A DNA stretch of 64,000 bases, taken from positions 188,001 to 252,000 of the forward strand of contig NW_027017962.1 of NCBI RefSeq assembly GCF_032854445.1, in the 5' to 3' direction. A model generated the notes under the pieces. The model had not been told where the DNA came from. It saw only the letters and a list, made by a program, of their open reading frames with translations, and searched no databases. This document shows positions 45,794 to 58,900 of this stretch, one piece after another. Within the stretch, counting starts at the first letter, position 1, and each line of letters begins with the position of its first letter. Both the position numbers and the translations under genes were made by a program. The DNA is from Liolophura sinensis. Its lineage: Eukaryota; Mollusca; Polyplacophora; Chitonida; Chitonidae.

Positions 45794-45929
45794 CTGTGTC
45801 TGCACCATATTAACTCGCTGTTGTCTGAGAAGTTCCACACAGGCCGGCACATCTACCATTCCCTCCGCCTTAGCCTGATTAATCAGGTAGTCCAGAGCGA
45901 TGAACGTCCCCGTCCGTCCTATTCCGGCA
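45794..45929 (-). CDS. PTP exon e: D1 P-loop remainder and Q-loop
   Basis: 136 bases, phase 2 to 0. Reads AGIGRTGTFIALDYLINQ, AKAEGMVDVPACVEL and LRQQRVNMVQTQ. With exon d it makes HCSAGIGRTG, an intact HCxxGxxR(S/T) signature, and QTQ provides the Q-loop glutamine. D1 is therefore predicted to be catalytically competent as far as seen. Confidence 0.96.
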
Positions 45930-46383
45930 CTGTTATAAGACAAAAGCTTACATGATATTGAAATGGGAAAACAATACATTGTAGGCATGGCAGTGTAAGG
46001 TTAGCGTTAACAGGACGACAACACTGATTACAGACATATGAAGCTATGGTACATTCAACCTCGTCCAGGACAGCTTCGTGGAACCTATCGCCGTGGCGAC
46101 CGTGCGTGAAGAACTCTTAGTCTACAGCTGTACTATAAGCATATGCATAACTGACAAATTTAAGAAACAAAACAAAACAATTAAAGAACAAAACTGACCA
46201 ATAACGCAAATACCTATGCATTCTGTGAATACTATATATATATATATCCGTTGTAAGAAAGATAAAAAAGGCCTTGAATGCACTCACCTAGTCTGAACCT
46301 CATACTTATAAATTCTATAACGGAAACCACGCCAATGAAATTGACTTCATTGTTCACACCGTGTAAGCTATACAACTGTATAC

Positions 46384-46529
46384 CTGCAATGGACGACAAT
46401 TGGTCCAGGCAAGTTCGAGCTGTGCTCTACAACCTTGTCCCGGAAGTCGAGAAGCACGGAGGCGTCGGAGGGAGCGCTGTGGTCTGGCCAGGCGGTGAAG
46501 TGGAACTGTGTGAGAATCTTGGGCTTACT
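46384..46529 (-). CDS. PTP exon d: D1 WPD loop and catalytic cysteine
   Basis: 146 bases, phase 0 to 2. Contains QFHFTAWPDHSAPSDAS, the WPD loop with its general-acid Asp (W101-P102-D103 counted from the first exon in the window), and ends GPIVVHC with the nucleophilic Cys135. The intron splits the next Ser codon (AG then T). The donor is GTATAC. Confidence 0.96.
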
Positions 46530-47020
46530 CTATAAAGACACAAGGAAGTACATGAGACCAATGTACAACTGGACGGATAAAATAGGAGTGGTGAACTCTG
46601 CCTCAGAACTCACAAAGGTAGACCTTGTGTAAGAGTCCCGTGTTCGAATCTAGCTGCCGCCGGCTATACGGGAGCCTTCAGTACGAACAAATTGTATGTA
46701 CTGCCGAACACCGGTATGGTCTGCTTACAGCTCCAACTGATATACCGTAACTAAAACACCTGACCGCCAACAGGTTAAAAGTAAGATAAATTCAAGTCAG
46801 TTATTAAATAAAGATTTTTTGTGCACTCGGTAGAGTTTTTCGAGGGAAAATTCTTGTGCTTTAACTGAAGTACTCAATTTCCTTGCGCGGTAACATATAT
46901 AAATAGTGCGCCAGTTTACCTCAGTTCGTTCTGTCCTCTGCTTATTCCAGCTGCTTAACACTTAGTCTGTCTTACCATTAAGGTAGCAGTTACACCTAAT
47001 ACTGGTGTTGAGGGACCTAC

Positions 47021-47146
47021 CATGGCGTTACTCAGCTGCACAGTCCTAATGTTATAATTAGCATACAACTCCTCATTCAGTAATGTCACTTCAATCACAC
47101 CAAACTTTGTGGAGCCCTCGGTCGGCCAGTACTGGTTACACTTTTT
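47021..47146 (-). CDS. PTP exon c: D1 KKCNQYWP segment
   Basis: 126 bases, phase 0 to 0. Acceptor CTTGTAG, then KKCNQYWPTEGSTKFG and VIEVTLLNEELYANYN, ending IRTVQLSNAM. KC..YWP is a conserved D1 motif. The donor is GTAGGT. Confidence 0.95.
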
Positions 47147-47417
47147 CTACAAGGTCGACAAGTACAATTTTCATTCAAAGAAGAATTATACATTTCTATA
47201 CGTACTAAAAACAGGGTTTGCAATGGTACTTAATGAGTTACTAATGGTATAGGTAAATGTATTAATTTTATTGCAGCTACCGAAATATGTGTGCCATTTC
47301 AACTTTCAGTCACGTATTCAACACTTGATATCTATATTTATTATGTAGGATGTGCTACTATGCGTTCCGTACTGCCATAACTTACTGTGACTTAAAGTGT
47401 AAATTAGGGTGACTTAC

Positions 47418-47515
47418 CTTGGTGTCCTCAACTAAGTTTGTTACCATGACAACTGTGCCAACGTTCTGTTCCCAGATCATGCGCATAAAGTCGTTTATGA
47501 TAAGGTCAGTGGGCT
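47418..47515 (-). CDS. PTP exon b: D1 [15 protein letters not shown] segment
   Basis: 98 bases, phase 1 to 0. Reads [18 protein letters not shown] and [15 protein letters not shown]. The family consensus has G where this has E before PT. The acceptor here is GTGAAAG, a weak one, but it is the only choice that keeps the frame. The donor is GTAAGT. Confidence 0.93.
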
Positions 47516-47749
47516 CTTTCACAAATATAAAAATAACACAACGATTGATCTTAGGTCATTTAACATTGGCTTTGGCTGACTATTGGTATACACATCTCTG
47601 TTATGACGGCCTAAATATACACGGCAACATGGACTTAATAGTAATTACTGAGTGTGCACCAACCAATAATGACCAACTTTTTCACAACGTTTTCACAACA
47701 GACGGCATTTAGTTAAATGTAAAGCCCCATTAATAGTAGGCCCCACATT

Positions 47750-48275
47750 CAGACCTTCGTGTATCACACATCAGTTAGAACATCACTAGCTCCTTGTATC
47801 ACGCTTCAGTTGGAACATTCCGACCCTCCCTTATCACGCTTCAGACAAAACATTCCTTCTTCGACCTTCTCTATCACGCTTCAGTCAGGACATTCCGACC
47901 TTCGTGTATCACGCGTCAGTCAAAATATTCCGACCTTCACGTATCACGCGTCAGTCAGGACATTCCGACCTTTATGTATCACGCGTTTGTCAGCACATTC
48001 CTACATTCGTGTATCACGTGTTTGTCAGGGCGTTCAGACCTCGGCGTATCACACTTCAGTTAGGACATCCCTACCTTCGTGTATCACGCGTTTGTCAGGG
48101 CATCCTGACTTTGCCGTATCACGCGTTTGTCAGGACATTCCGACCTTGTAGTATCACGCATTTGTCAGGATATTCCGTCCTTGGCGTATCAAACTTCAGT
48201 TAGAACATCCCTACCTTCGTGTATCAAGAGCTTGTCAGGACATTCCGACCTTGGCGTATCACACTTCAGTTAGAA
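47750..48275. repeat. 35-bp tandem repeat (about 15 copies), PTP intron
   Basis: Unit CGACCTTCGTGTATCACGCG then TTTGTCAGGACATTC, variants ACTTCAGTTAGAACATCC. Frames remain open in three phases on the plus strand because of the composition. No gene. Confidence 0.9.
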
Positions 48276-49009
48276 CAGTAAGTTACAATGAATAAACAGA
48301 AGCGTCATGAAAGCAAATATCTTACTCTGACTTTAACAGAAATTCACAGAAATTCACAGTTCTCGTGCAGGCTTTAGAGAAATCCGAATAGAATGGATTA
48401 CCATTGTCCTTTTCACACCTATCACTGATCTTTTTCTAAAACTTTATTGAGATCCTAAAAATCTAAAAAAAATAGTACATTTCAGTTATTCATATCAGAA
48501 ACTGCTGCATAAAATAATGTTATTATATACTTTCTGCTGGTGTATAGCAGTGGCTCTTGTGGCTGGTCGAATGGAAATACACGTAGGACAGGTGTTTTTC
48601 GCATGATTTGCACCTTTCGATCAAAATGGATCTAGAGCTCAAACGTATTCACTGAATTAAAATTCTGCAAGTCACACCGAGTTAGAACATCTTTATGATG
48701 GACATTTTTATGCTGACGTGAGATAAAGGATACGGAACACTGTCAAGTTTTGACGAGAAAAAAACGGTGAAAACACTTTTTTCAACCTGCAATTCCTTAA
48801 CACGAAAGACTGAAAGAACTAATTCTCGAAATCGTGATTAAAAGAGACGAAGTGGTCTATCGTTCAAACGGAGTGCGTATCAGACTGAAGGCGACTGACA
48901 TGTCTGTCCCAGCAGTGGAGAATGTGAAACTGAAAATTGAGTGATCAGACAGACATGCGAGTGTTACCTGCTCGAACTCAATCCCGGGACCTCGCTGTCC
49001 TTACACAAC
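48276..49009. other. PTP intron, nothing recognised
   Basis: Unique sequence between the 35-bp array and a dispersed repeat copy. No exon supported. Confidence 0.5.
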
Positions 49010-49160
49010 TATTTATTTGATTGGTATTTTACGCCCTACTGAAGACTATTTCACTTATACTACAGCGGCCAGTATTATGGTTGGAGGAAACCGGGCAGAG
49101 CTCGGGGGAAACCCACGACAATCCGCAGGTTGCTGAAGACCTTCACACGTAGGCACACAC
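49010..49160 (+). mobile_element. Dispersed SINE-like repeat, copy 6
   Basis: TATTTATTTGATTGGTATTT, TACGCCCTACTGAAGAC, CCGGGCAGAGCTCGGGGGAA, CCGCAGGTTGCTGAAGACCT. It closely matches copies at 27903 and 50578. Confidence 0.82.
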
Positions 49161-49646
49161 AACTATGGGTTTTTAATCGCTAGACACTAATCTACAGGTG
49201 CAACCTGAAGTTAGTATTTATTTCTTTAACATCAATGTGTTAAGGTGTTTTTATTTCTTCTGTTAATTTATTGTTTTGGCCTCAACAAGGAAATCCTACC
49301 CAAAGAAAACCGGCATTGAAATGCAAGTTTTGTACAATATGTGTTCTAACCACAACTTCCTCCTTCTCTAAATCATGACATAAAAAGGTCCAAAACTGCA
49401 CAAACTTGACCGAAATGAACAATGTTGCATTCTTAGTTGGCAGCAGCATCTACAACAATGCCAAAATTGACAATTTGTTACAAACCAATATATACTCGTA
49501 CGTGTTTTATAATTGTAAAGATATTAATTTTTGGACAGGTTTGATGCATCAGCTATGAGCCATATCCTGGCCTTACCATCTCATTTACTTTTCGCAGATA
49601 TCGTTAAGGCCAAACTGACTGATGTTTATGAACAAAACGTACTTAC

Positions 49647-49683
49647 CTTGAGATGCGATGAACTTCTTTGGCTTCTCAAATCC
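49647..49683 (-). CDS. PTP exon a: D1 fragment GFEKPKKFIASQ
   Basis: A 37-base exon with acceptor CACCACAG and donor GTAAGT. It encodes GFEKPKKFIASQ and the first base of the next codon, equivalent to GY....YIATQG in the PTP family. A separate 37-base exon at this position is familiar in receptor PTP genes. Confidence 0.92.
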
Positions 49684-49944
49684 CTGTGGTGAAATTATCA
49701 CAAAATTATCTGCATACCAATGGGTAGAATCGGAATTTATTAACAACCATTGCCAAATTTCTTATAACTTTCTCAGTTTTTATCTCATGTTGAATTAACA
49801 GTGTAATCCGGTTACGCTGAAAAATTGACAGTAAACTACATGTGGCTATGTAATTATCTTGATATATCTGGGCACAGCGCACGCAGAGCTTTGTTAATTA
49901 ATCCCCACAAATGTGACGGTAGGTGATTTTATAAAGTTTTACGA

Positions 49945-50225
49945 AAAGAGTAATACTGCATAATACTGGTAATACCATAATCAAAAAGACCTGGAAAAGA
50001 ATTGTGCCTAATACTGGTGATACCTGAATCAAAAAGACTTGGAAAAGAATAGTGCATAATACTGGTAATTCGTGAATCAATAAGACCCAGAAAAGAATAA
50101 TGTCTAATACTGGTAACACGTGAAGTTCCAGAAAAAATAGTGCATAACACTGGTAATAAGTTAATCAATCAGACCCATAAAGGTATAGCGCCTAACACTC
50201 GTAATACGTCAATCAATAAGATGAG
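49945..50225. repeat. 43- to 45-bp tandem repeat (about 6 copies)
   Basis: Unit AATACTGGTAATACGTGAAT then CAATAAGACCCAGAAAAGAA then TAATGTCT with variants, immediately upstream of the large 53-bp array. Confidence 0.85.
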
Positions 50226-50279
50226 GAAAAGAATCATGGGGTATAGATTTTAGCCACGTTTTGTCATCTTAGTCACTCA

Positions 50280-52341
50280 ATATAGACGATGACAATTATG
50301 CTTTGTGTCTGTGACATTCAGTGTGGTGACATTGGCGGTTGGCTTAGTGTTTGTATCTTGTGTATGTCATGCAGTGTAATGATATTGGCGACTGGCTTTG
50401 TCTCTGCATGTTGTATTTGTCATTCAGTGCTGTGACACGGGCTACTGGCTTTATGTCTGTATACTGTATTTGTCATTCAGAGAGACCTTGACGACTGGCT
50501 TTATGTCTGTATCTTGCATATGTTATTCAGTGTAGATACCTTGACGACTGGCTCTGTGTCTGCATATTGTATTTGTTACTCCAGCCGTAAGTGGGAAGGT
50601 CTGCCAGCCATCTGCGGTTGGTCGTGGGTTTCCCCCGGGCTCTGCCCGGTTTCGTCCCACTGTAATGCTGGCCGCCGTCGTATAAGTGAAATATTCTTGA
50701 GTACGGCGTAAAACACCAATCAAATAAGTAAATAAATATTTGTCATTCAGTGAGACCTTGACGACTGACTTTGTGCCTGCATCTTGTCAAGGTCTCACTG
50801 AATGACATTGAAGACATTGGCGACTGGCTTTGTGTTTGTATCTTGTATATGCCAGTCAGTGTAGTGACAATGACGACTGGCTTTGTGTCTGCATCTTGTA
50901 TATGTTATTCAGTGTAGCGACATTGACGGCGGGCTTGTATCTTGTATATGTCATGGGGTGTAGTGACATTGACGCCTGGCTTTGTGATTGTATGTTGTAT
51001 TTGTTAAATATTGTAGTGAACTTGACGACTGGCTTTGTGTATATATCTTGAATATGCCATTCAGTGTAGTGACAATGACGACTGGCTTTGTGTTTGTCTC
51101 TTGTATATGTCATTCAGAGAAGTGACCTTGATGGCTAACTTTGTGTTTGTATCTTGTATATGCCAATCAGTGTAGTTACCTTGACGACTGGCTTTGTGTG
51201 TGTATCCTGTATATGTTATTCTTTGTAGTGACCTGGATGACTAGCTTTTTGTTTGAGCCTTGTATATGTTATGGGGTGTAGTGACATTGACGACTGTCTT
51301 TGTGTCTGTATCGTGCACCGGTTATTCAGTGTAGTGATATTGACGGCGGGCTTTGTGTTTGCATCTTGTATGTGCCAATCAGTGTAGTGACCTGGAGGAC
51401 TAGCTTTTTGTTTTTGCCTTGTATATGTCATGGGGTGTAGTGATATTGACGACTGTCTTTGTGTCTGTATCGTGCACCGGTTATTCAGTGTAGTGACATT
51501 GACGACTGGCTTTTTGTTTGTATCTTCTATATGTCATGGGTTGTAGTGATATTGACGGCGGGCTTTGTGTTTGCATCTTGTATGTGCCAATCAGTGTAGT
51601 GACCTGGAGGACTAGCTTTTTGTTTTTGCCTTGTATATGTCATGGGGTGTAGTGATATTGACGACTGTCTTTGTGTCTGTATCGTGCACCGGTTATTCAG
51701 TGTAGTGACATTGACGACTGGCTTTTTGTTTGTATCTTCTATATGTCATGGGTTGTAGTGATATTGACGGCGGGCTTTGTGTTTGCATCTTGTATATGCC
51801 AATCAGTGTAGTGACACTGGCGACTGGCTTTTTGTTTGTATCTTGCATATGTCATGGGGTGTAGTGATATTGACGGCGGGTTTCGTGTTTGCATCTTGTA
51901 TACGCCAATCAGTGTAGTGACATTGGTGACTGTCTTCGTGTCTGTATCTTGTATATGTCATTCGGTGTATAAACCTTGACGGCTGGCTTTGTGTATGTAT
52001 GTTGTATTTGTTATTCATTATAGTGAGCTAGACGGCTGGCTTTCTGTGGGTCTCTTGTATTCGTCATTCAGAGTAGTAACCTTGACGGCTGGCTTTGTGT
52101 ATGTATGTTGTATTTGTTATTTTTATTATAGTGAGCTAGACGGCTGGCTTTCTGTGGGTATCTTGTATTCGTCATTCAGAGTAGTAACCTTGATGGCTGA
52201 CTTTGTGTGTGTCTCTTGTATTTGTCATTCAGTGTAGTGACCTTTATGACTGGCTTTATGCCTGTGTCTTGTAAGTCTTTCAGCGTAGTGATCTTGAAGA
52301 CTGACTTTGTGTGTAATGACACGGACGATTGGCTTTATGTC
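50280..52341. repeat. 53-bp minisatellite, diverged left part
   Basis: The same unit as 52975-64000 but strongly diverged, with units of variable length (TTGACGACTGGCTTTGTGTC, TGTATCTTGTATATGTCAT, TCAGTGTAGTGAC). A multi-unit block around 51250-51480 is duplicated about 190-240 bases further on (shared GTGCACCGGTTATTCAGTGT and TTTTTGCCTTGTATATGTCA). It lies within a PTP intron upstream of exon a. Confidence 0.92.
50578..50745 (-). mobile_element. Dispersed SINE-like repeat, copy 7, inserted in the minisatellite
   Basis: AAGTGGGAAGGTCTGCCAGC, GGTCGTGGGTTTCCCCCGGG, GCTGGCCGCCGTCGTATAAG, TTGAGTACGGCGTAAAACAC then CAATCAAATAAGTAAATAAA. This is the best-preserved copy in the window. It interrupts the repeat unit after TTGTATTTGTTA and the array resumes at about 50749 with TTTGTCATTCAGTG. 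Confidence 0.85.
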
Positions 52342-52343
52342 TG

Positions 52344-52974
52344 TGTTGTGACGTAATTTGCTATCGAGGCTATGCCTAGTGCTGTTTTCGTATGTACCCG
52401 AGGTCGCGTGGTTGGTCAGTAAAAGATGCTAAAACGTTCAGTTAAATTCTGCTTTCCTGAGTTCATTTATTGACAACTTGTGCGCTCAACAAACTCGTTT
52501 AAATACGAAACATGGTGTCCGAAGTAGAAAGGACTCTCGTCCTACTGCGTGATGTTCCAGAGACTATTATCTACTCTCGTCGAACGTACAGACTCTCTCC
52601 ATGCGCTACGTCGGATCAGCGATGTCGGATTTATTGTGCGTGAGTGACTTTTTCCCTTCGATAGTGCTCAATCTGATTGTTTTGTCAGTAAACAGAGGCG
52701 CAACAATTAACTTTACCTGCTTTGTTAGAGTTTCTGAGGAATATTCAGAAGTGCGAATCGAGAAACTGTGACCTTTCTGTGTGCTTTCCTGTCTGCAACG
52801 CTGTATGGTGTTATTGTGCCGACCAATCTACGGAAACGCGTTTGGAACATTTCACATGTGTGATAGTCTACAGCGACGTGGTTGGTCAGTAAAAGATGCT
52901 AAAATGGTCAGTTAAATTGTCCTTTCATTTATTGACAACTTGTGCACTCAACAAACTCGTTTAAAGACGAAACA
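52344..52974. mobile_element. LTR-retroelement-like remnant inserted in the minisatellite
   Basis: An island of about 630 bases unlike the array. A roughly 100-base segment at 52410-52512 (GTGGTTGGTCAGTAAAAGAT ... ACGAAACA) recurs at about 52878-52974 with few changes and one small deletion. The first copy could end an LTR beginning TGTTGTGACG at 52344. It is followed by TGGTGTCCGAAGTAG, which looks like a tRNA-primer site as in Ty3-type elements. No coding domain is seen between, so this would be an internally deleted element with a truncated second LTR. Confidence 0.5.
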
Positions 52975-55900
52975 TGTATGTTGCATTTGTCATTCAGTGT
53001 TGTGACACGGGCGACTGGCTTTATGTCTGTATTTTGTTGATGTCATTCAGAGAAGTGACCTTGACGGCTGGCTTTGTTTATGTATGTTGTATTTGTCATT
53101 CAGAGAAGTGACCTTGACGGCTGGCTTTGTGCCTGTCTCCTGTATTTGTCATCCACTAAAGTGACCTTATCAGTTAGCTTTATGTCTGTCTCCTGTATTT
53201 GTCATTCAAAGAAGACACCTTGACGGCTGGCCTTGTGTATGTAAGTATGTTGTATTTGTCATTCAGTGCAGCGACTTGACGACTGGCTTTGTGTCTGTCT
53301 CCAGTATTTGTCATTAAGAGAAGAGACCTTGACCGCTGGCCTTAGGTATATATTTTGAATATGTCATTCAGTGTAGTGACAATGACGACTGGCTTTGTGT
53401 CTGTCTCTTGTATTTGTCACTCTGTGTAGTGACGATGACGACTGGCCTTGTGTACATATCTCGAATATGTCGTTCAGTGTAGTGACAATGACGACTGGGC
53501 TTGTGTATATATCTTGAATATGCCATTCAGTGTAGCGTCGATGACGACTGGCTTTGTGTATATATCTTGTATTTGTCATTTAGTGTAGTGACGATGACGA
53601 CTGGCTTTGTGTATGTATCCTGTATTTGTCATTCAGTGTAGTGACGATGACGACTGGCTTTGTGTATATATCTTAAATATGTCACTCAGTGCAGTGACAA
53701 TGACGACTGGTTTTGTGTACTTATCTTGAATATGTCATTAAGTGTAGTGACGATGACGACTGGCTTTGTGTATATATCTTGAATATGTCATTCAGTGCAG
53801 TTACATTGATGGCTGGCTTTGTGTATGTATCTTGAATATGTCATTCAGTGTAGCGTTGATGACGACTGGCTTTGTGTTTGTATCTTGTATTTGTCATTCA
53901 GTGTAGTGACGATGACGACTGGCTTTGTGTATGTATCTTGAATATGTCATTCAGTGCACTGACAATGACGACTGGCTTTGTGTATATATCTTGAATATGT
54001 CATTTAGTGCAGTGACAATGACGGCTGCCTTTGTGTATGTATCTTAAATATGTCATTCAGTGCAGTGACAATGACGGCTGGCTTTGTGTATGCATCTTGA
54101 ATACGTCATTCAGTGCAGTGACGATGACGGCTGCATTTGTGTATGTATCTTAAATATATCATTCAGTGCAGTGACAATGACGACTGGCTTTGTGTATATA
54201 TCTTAAATATGTCATTCAGTGCAGTGACAATGACTGCTGGCTTTGTGTATGTATCTTGAATACGTCATTCAGTGCAGTGACGATGACGGCTGGCTTTGTG
54301 TATATATCTTGAATATGTCATTCAGTGCAGTGACAATGACGACTGGCTTTGTTTGTATGTCATTCAGTGTAGTGACGATGACGACTGGCTTTGTGTATAT
54401 ATCTTGAATATGTCATTCAGTGTAGTGATAATGACGGCTGGCTTTGTGTATGTATCTTGAACATGTCATTCAGTGCAGTTACGATGACGACTGGCTTTGT
54501 GTATATATCTTGAATATGTCATTCAGTACAGTGATGATGACGGCTGTCTTTGTGTATGTATCTTGAATATGTCATTCAGTGTTGTGACAATGACGGCTGG
54601 CTTTGTGTATATATATTGAATATGTCATTCAGTGCAGTGACAATGACGACTGGTTTTGTGTATATATCTTGAATATGTCATTTAGTGCAGTGACAATGAC
54701 GGCTGCCTTTGTGTATGTATCTTGAATATGTCATTCAGAGTAGTGACGATGACGACTGGCTTTGTGTATATATCTTAAATATGTCATTCAGTGCAGTGAC
54801 AATGAGGGCTGGCTTTGCGTATGCATCTTGAATACGTCATTCAGTGCAGTGACGATGACGGCTGGCTTTGTGTATGTATCTTGAATTTGTCATTCAGTGC
54901 AGTGACAATGACGGCTGGCTTTGTGTATATATATTGAATATGTCATTCAGTGCAGTGACAATGACGGCTGGCTTTGTGTATATATCTTAAATATGTCATT
55001 CAGTGCAGTGACGATGACGACTGGCTTTGTGTATATATCTTGAATATGTCATTCAGTGCAGTGACGATGACGGCTGGCTTTGTGTATATATCTTGAATAT
55101 GTCATTCAGTGTAGTGACGATGACGGCTGGCTTTGTGTCTGTATCTTGAATATGACATTCAGTGTAGTGACAATGACGACTGGCTTTGTGTATGTGTCTT
55201 GAATATGTCATTCAGTGCAGTGACGATGACGGCTGGCTTTGTGTATGTATCTTGAATATGTCATTCAGTGTAGTGACAATGACGACTGGCTTTGTGTATA
55301 TATCTTGAATATGTCATTCAGTGCAGTGACAATGACGGCTGGCTTTGTGTATGTATCTTGAATATGTCATTCAGTGTAGTGACGATGACGACTGGCTTTG
55401 TGTATATATCTTAAATATGTCATTCAGTGCAGTGACAATGACGGCTGGCTTTGTGTATATATCTTGAATATGTCATTCAGTGCAGTGACGATGACCACTG
55501 GCTTTGTGTATATATCTTGAATATGTCATTCAGTGCAGTGACGATGACGGCTAGCTTTGTGTATATATCTTGAATATGTCATTCAGTGCAGTAACAATGA
55601 CGACTGGCTTTGTGTATGTATCTTGAATATGTCATTCAGTGTAGTGACGATGATGACTGGCTTTGTGTATATATCTTGAATATGTTATTCAGTGTAGTGA
55701 CAATGACGGCTGGCTTTGTGTATATATATTGAATATGTCATTCAGTGCAGTGACAATGACGACTGGCTTTGTGTATATATCTTGAATATGTCATTCAGTG
55801 CAGTGACAATGACGGCTGCCTTTGTGTATGTATCTTGAATATGTCATTCAGTGTAGTGACGATGACGACTGGCTTTGTGTATGTATCTTAAATATGTCAT

Positions 55901-58900
55901 TCAGTGCAGTGACAATGACGGCTGGCTTTGTGTATGCATCTTGAATACGTCATTCAGTGCAGTGACGATTACGGCTGGCTTTGTGTATGTATCTTGAATT
56001 TGTCATTCAGTGCAGTGACAATGACGGCTGGCTTTGTGTATATATATTGAATATGTCATTCAGTGCAGTGACAATGACGGCTGGCTTTGTGTATATATCT
56101 TGAATATGTCATTCAGTGCAGTGACGATGACGACTGGCTTTGTGTATATATCTTGAATATGTCATTCAGTGCAGTGACGATGACGGCTGGCTTTGTGTAT
56201 ATATCTTGAATATGTCATTCAGTGCAGTGACGATGACGGCTGGCTTTGTGTATGTATCTTGAATATGTCATTCAGTGTAGTAACAATGACGACTGGCTTT
56301 GTGTATGTGTCTTGAATATGTCATTTGGTGCAGTGACGATGACGGCTGGCTTTGTGTATGTATCTTGAATATGTCATTCAGTGCAGTGACAATGACGACT
56401 GGCTTTGTGTACATATCTTGAATATGTCATTCAGTGCAGTGACAATGACGGCTGGCTTTGTGTATGTATCTTGAATACGTCATTCAGTGCAGTGACAATG
56501 ACGGCTGGCTTTGTGTATATATCTTGAATGTGTCATTCAGTGCAGTGACAATGACGACTGGCTTTGTGTATGTATCTTGAATATGTCATTCAGTGTAGTG
56601 ACGATGACGACTGGCTTTGTGTATATATATTGAATATGTCATTCAGTGTAGTGACAATGACGGCTGGCTGTGTGAATCTTTCTTGAACATGTCATTCAGT
56701 GCAGTTACGATGACGACTGGCTTTGTGTATGTATCTTGAATATGTCATTCAGTGCAGTGACGATGACGGCTGGCTTTGTGTATGTATCTTGAATTTGTCA
56801 TTCAGTGCAGTGACAATGACGGCTGGCTTTGTGTATATATATTGAATATGTCATTCAGTGCAGTGACAATGACGGCTGGATTTGTGTATATATTTTAAAT
56901 ATGTCATTCAGTGTAGTGACAATGACGGCTGGCTTTGTGTATGTATCTTGAATATGTCATTCAGTGTAATGACAATGACGGCTGGCTTTGTGTATATATC
57001 TTAAATATGTCATTCAGTGCAGTGACAATGACGACTGGCTTTGTGTATGTATCTTGAATATGTCATTCAGTGCAGTGACAATGACGGCTGGCTTTGTGTA
57101 TGTATCTTGAATATGTCATTCAGTGTAGTGACAATGACGGCTGGCTTTGTGTATGTATCTTGAATATGTCATTCAGTGCAGTGACGATCACGGCTGGGTT
57201 TGTGTATATATCTTGAATATGTCATTCAGTGCAGTGACATTGACGGCTGGCTTTGTGTATATATCTTGAATATGTCATTCAGTGTAGTGACAATGACGAC
57301 TGGCTTTGTGTATGTATCTTGAATATGTCATTTAATGTAGTGACAATGACGACTGGCTTTGTGTATGTATCTTGAATATGTCATTCAGTGCAGTGACAAT
57401 GACGACTGGCTTTGTGTATGTATCTTGAATATGTCATTCAGTGTAGTGACAATGACGACTGGCTTTGTGTATGTATCTTGAATATGTCATTCAGTGCAGT
57501 GACAATGACGACTGGCTTTGTGTATATATCTTGAATATGTCATTCAGTGTAGTTACGATGACGACTGGCTTTGTGTATATATCTTGAATATGTCATTCAG
57601 TGCAGTGACAATGACGGCTGGCTTTGTGTCTGTATCTTGAATATGTCATTCAGTGTAGTTACTATGACGACTGGCTTTGTGTATGTATCTTGAATATGTC
57701 ATTTAGTGCAGTGACGATGACGACTGGCTTTGTGTCTGTATCTTGAATATGTCATTCAGTGTAGTGACGATGACGTCTGGCTTTGTGTATGTATCTTGAA
57801 TATGTCATTCAGTGCAGTGAGGATGACGACTGGGTTTGTGTATGTATCTTGAATATGTCATTCAGTGCAGTGACAATGACGACTGGCTTTGTGTATATAT
57901 CTTGAATATGTCATTCAGTGTAGTTACGATGACGACTGGCTTTGTGTATGTATCTTGAATATGTCATTCAGTTTAGTTACGATGACGACTGGCTTTGTGT
58001 ATGTATCTTGAATATGTCATTCAGTTTAGTGACGATGACGACTGGCTTTGTGTATGTATCTTGAATATGTCATTCAGTGTAGTGACAATGACGACTGGCT
58101 TTGTGTATGTATCTTAAATATGTCATTCAGTGCAGTGACAATGATGGCTGGCTTTGTGTATATATCTTAAATATGTCATTCAGTGTAGTGACAATGACGG
58201 CTGGCTTTGTGTATGTATCTTGAATATGTCATTCAGTGTAGTGACAATGACGTCTGGCTTTGTGTATGTATCTTGAATATGTCATTCAGTGCAGTGACGA
58301 TGACGGCTGGGTTTGTGTATATATCTTGAATATGTCATTCAGTGCAGTGACAATGACGGCTGGCTTTGTGTATATATCTTGAATATGTCATTCAGTGTAG
58401 TGACAATGACGACTGGCTTTGTGTATGTATCTTGAATATGTCATTCAGTGTAGTGACAATGACGACTGGCTTTGTGTATGTATCTTGAATATGTCATTCA
58501 GTGCAGTGACAATGACGACTGGCTTTGTGTATATATCTTGAATATGTCATTCAGTGTAGTTACGATGACGACTGGTTTTGTGTATGTATCTTGAATATGT
58601 CATTCAGTGCAGTGACGATGACGACTGGCTTTGTGTATGTATCTTGAATATGTCATTCAGTGCAGTGACGATGACGACTGGCTTTGTGTATGTATCTTGA
58701 ATATGTCATTCAGTGTAGTTACGATGACGACTGGTTTTGTGTATATATCTTGAATATGTCATTCAGTGCAGTGACAATGACGGCTGGCTTTGTGTCTGTA
58801 TCTTGAATATGTCATTCAGTGCAGTGACGATGACGACTGGGTTTGTGTATGTATCTTGAATATGTCATTCAGTGCAGTGACAATGACGACTGGCTTTGTG

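Larger units (their letters stand above)
38075..49683 (-). other. Receptor-type protein tyrosine phosphatase gene, 3' part (13 exons, D1 partial and D2 complete)
   Basis: Gene-level entry. Exons in order: 49647-49683, 47418-47515, 47021-47146, 46384-46529, 45794-45929, 44766-44915, 43820-43919, 43460-43533, 43234-43368, 42311-42433, 41317-41465, 38587-38722, 38075-38149. Their lengths sum to 1485 bases, 494 residues plus stop, with every junction in phase. The family removes phosphate from phosphotyrosine in membrane-bound receptors. D1 carries FTAWPDH and HCSAGIGRTG and should be active. D2 has WPK and HCRDGVTKSG, so it should be inactive. The membrane and extracellular parts, and the start of D1, lie beyond the window, so the subtype cannot be named. 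Confidence 0.95.

Noticed and set aside
46590-46670. tRNA-like GTGTTCGAATC box
   Set aside because: It resembles a pol III B box, but the surrounding sequence does not form a cloverleaf. At most it is part of an old SINE.
47419-47712. Plus-strand 97-codon frame
   Set aside because: It is the antisense shadow of PTP exon b and neighbouring intron.
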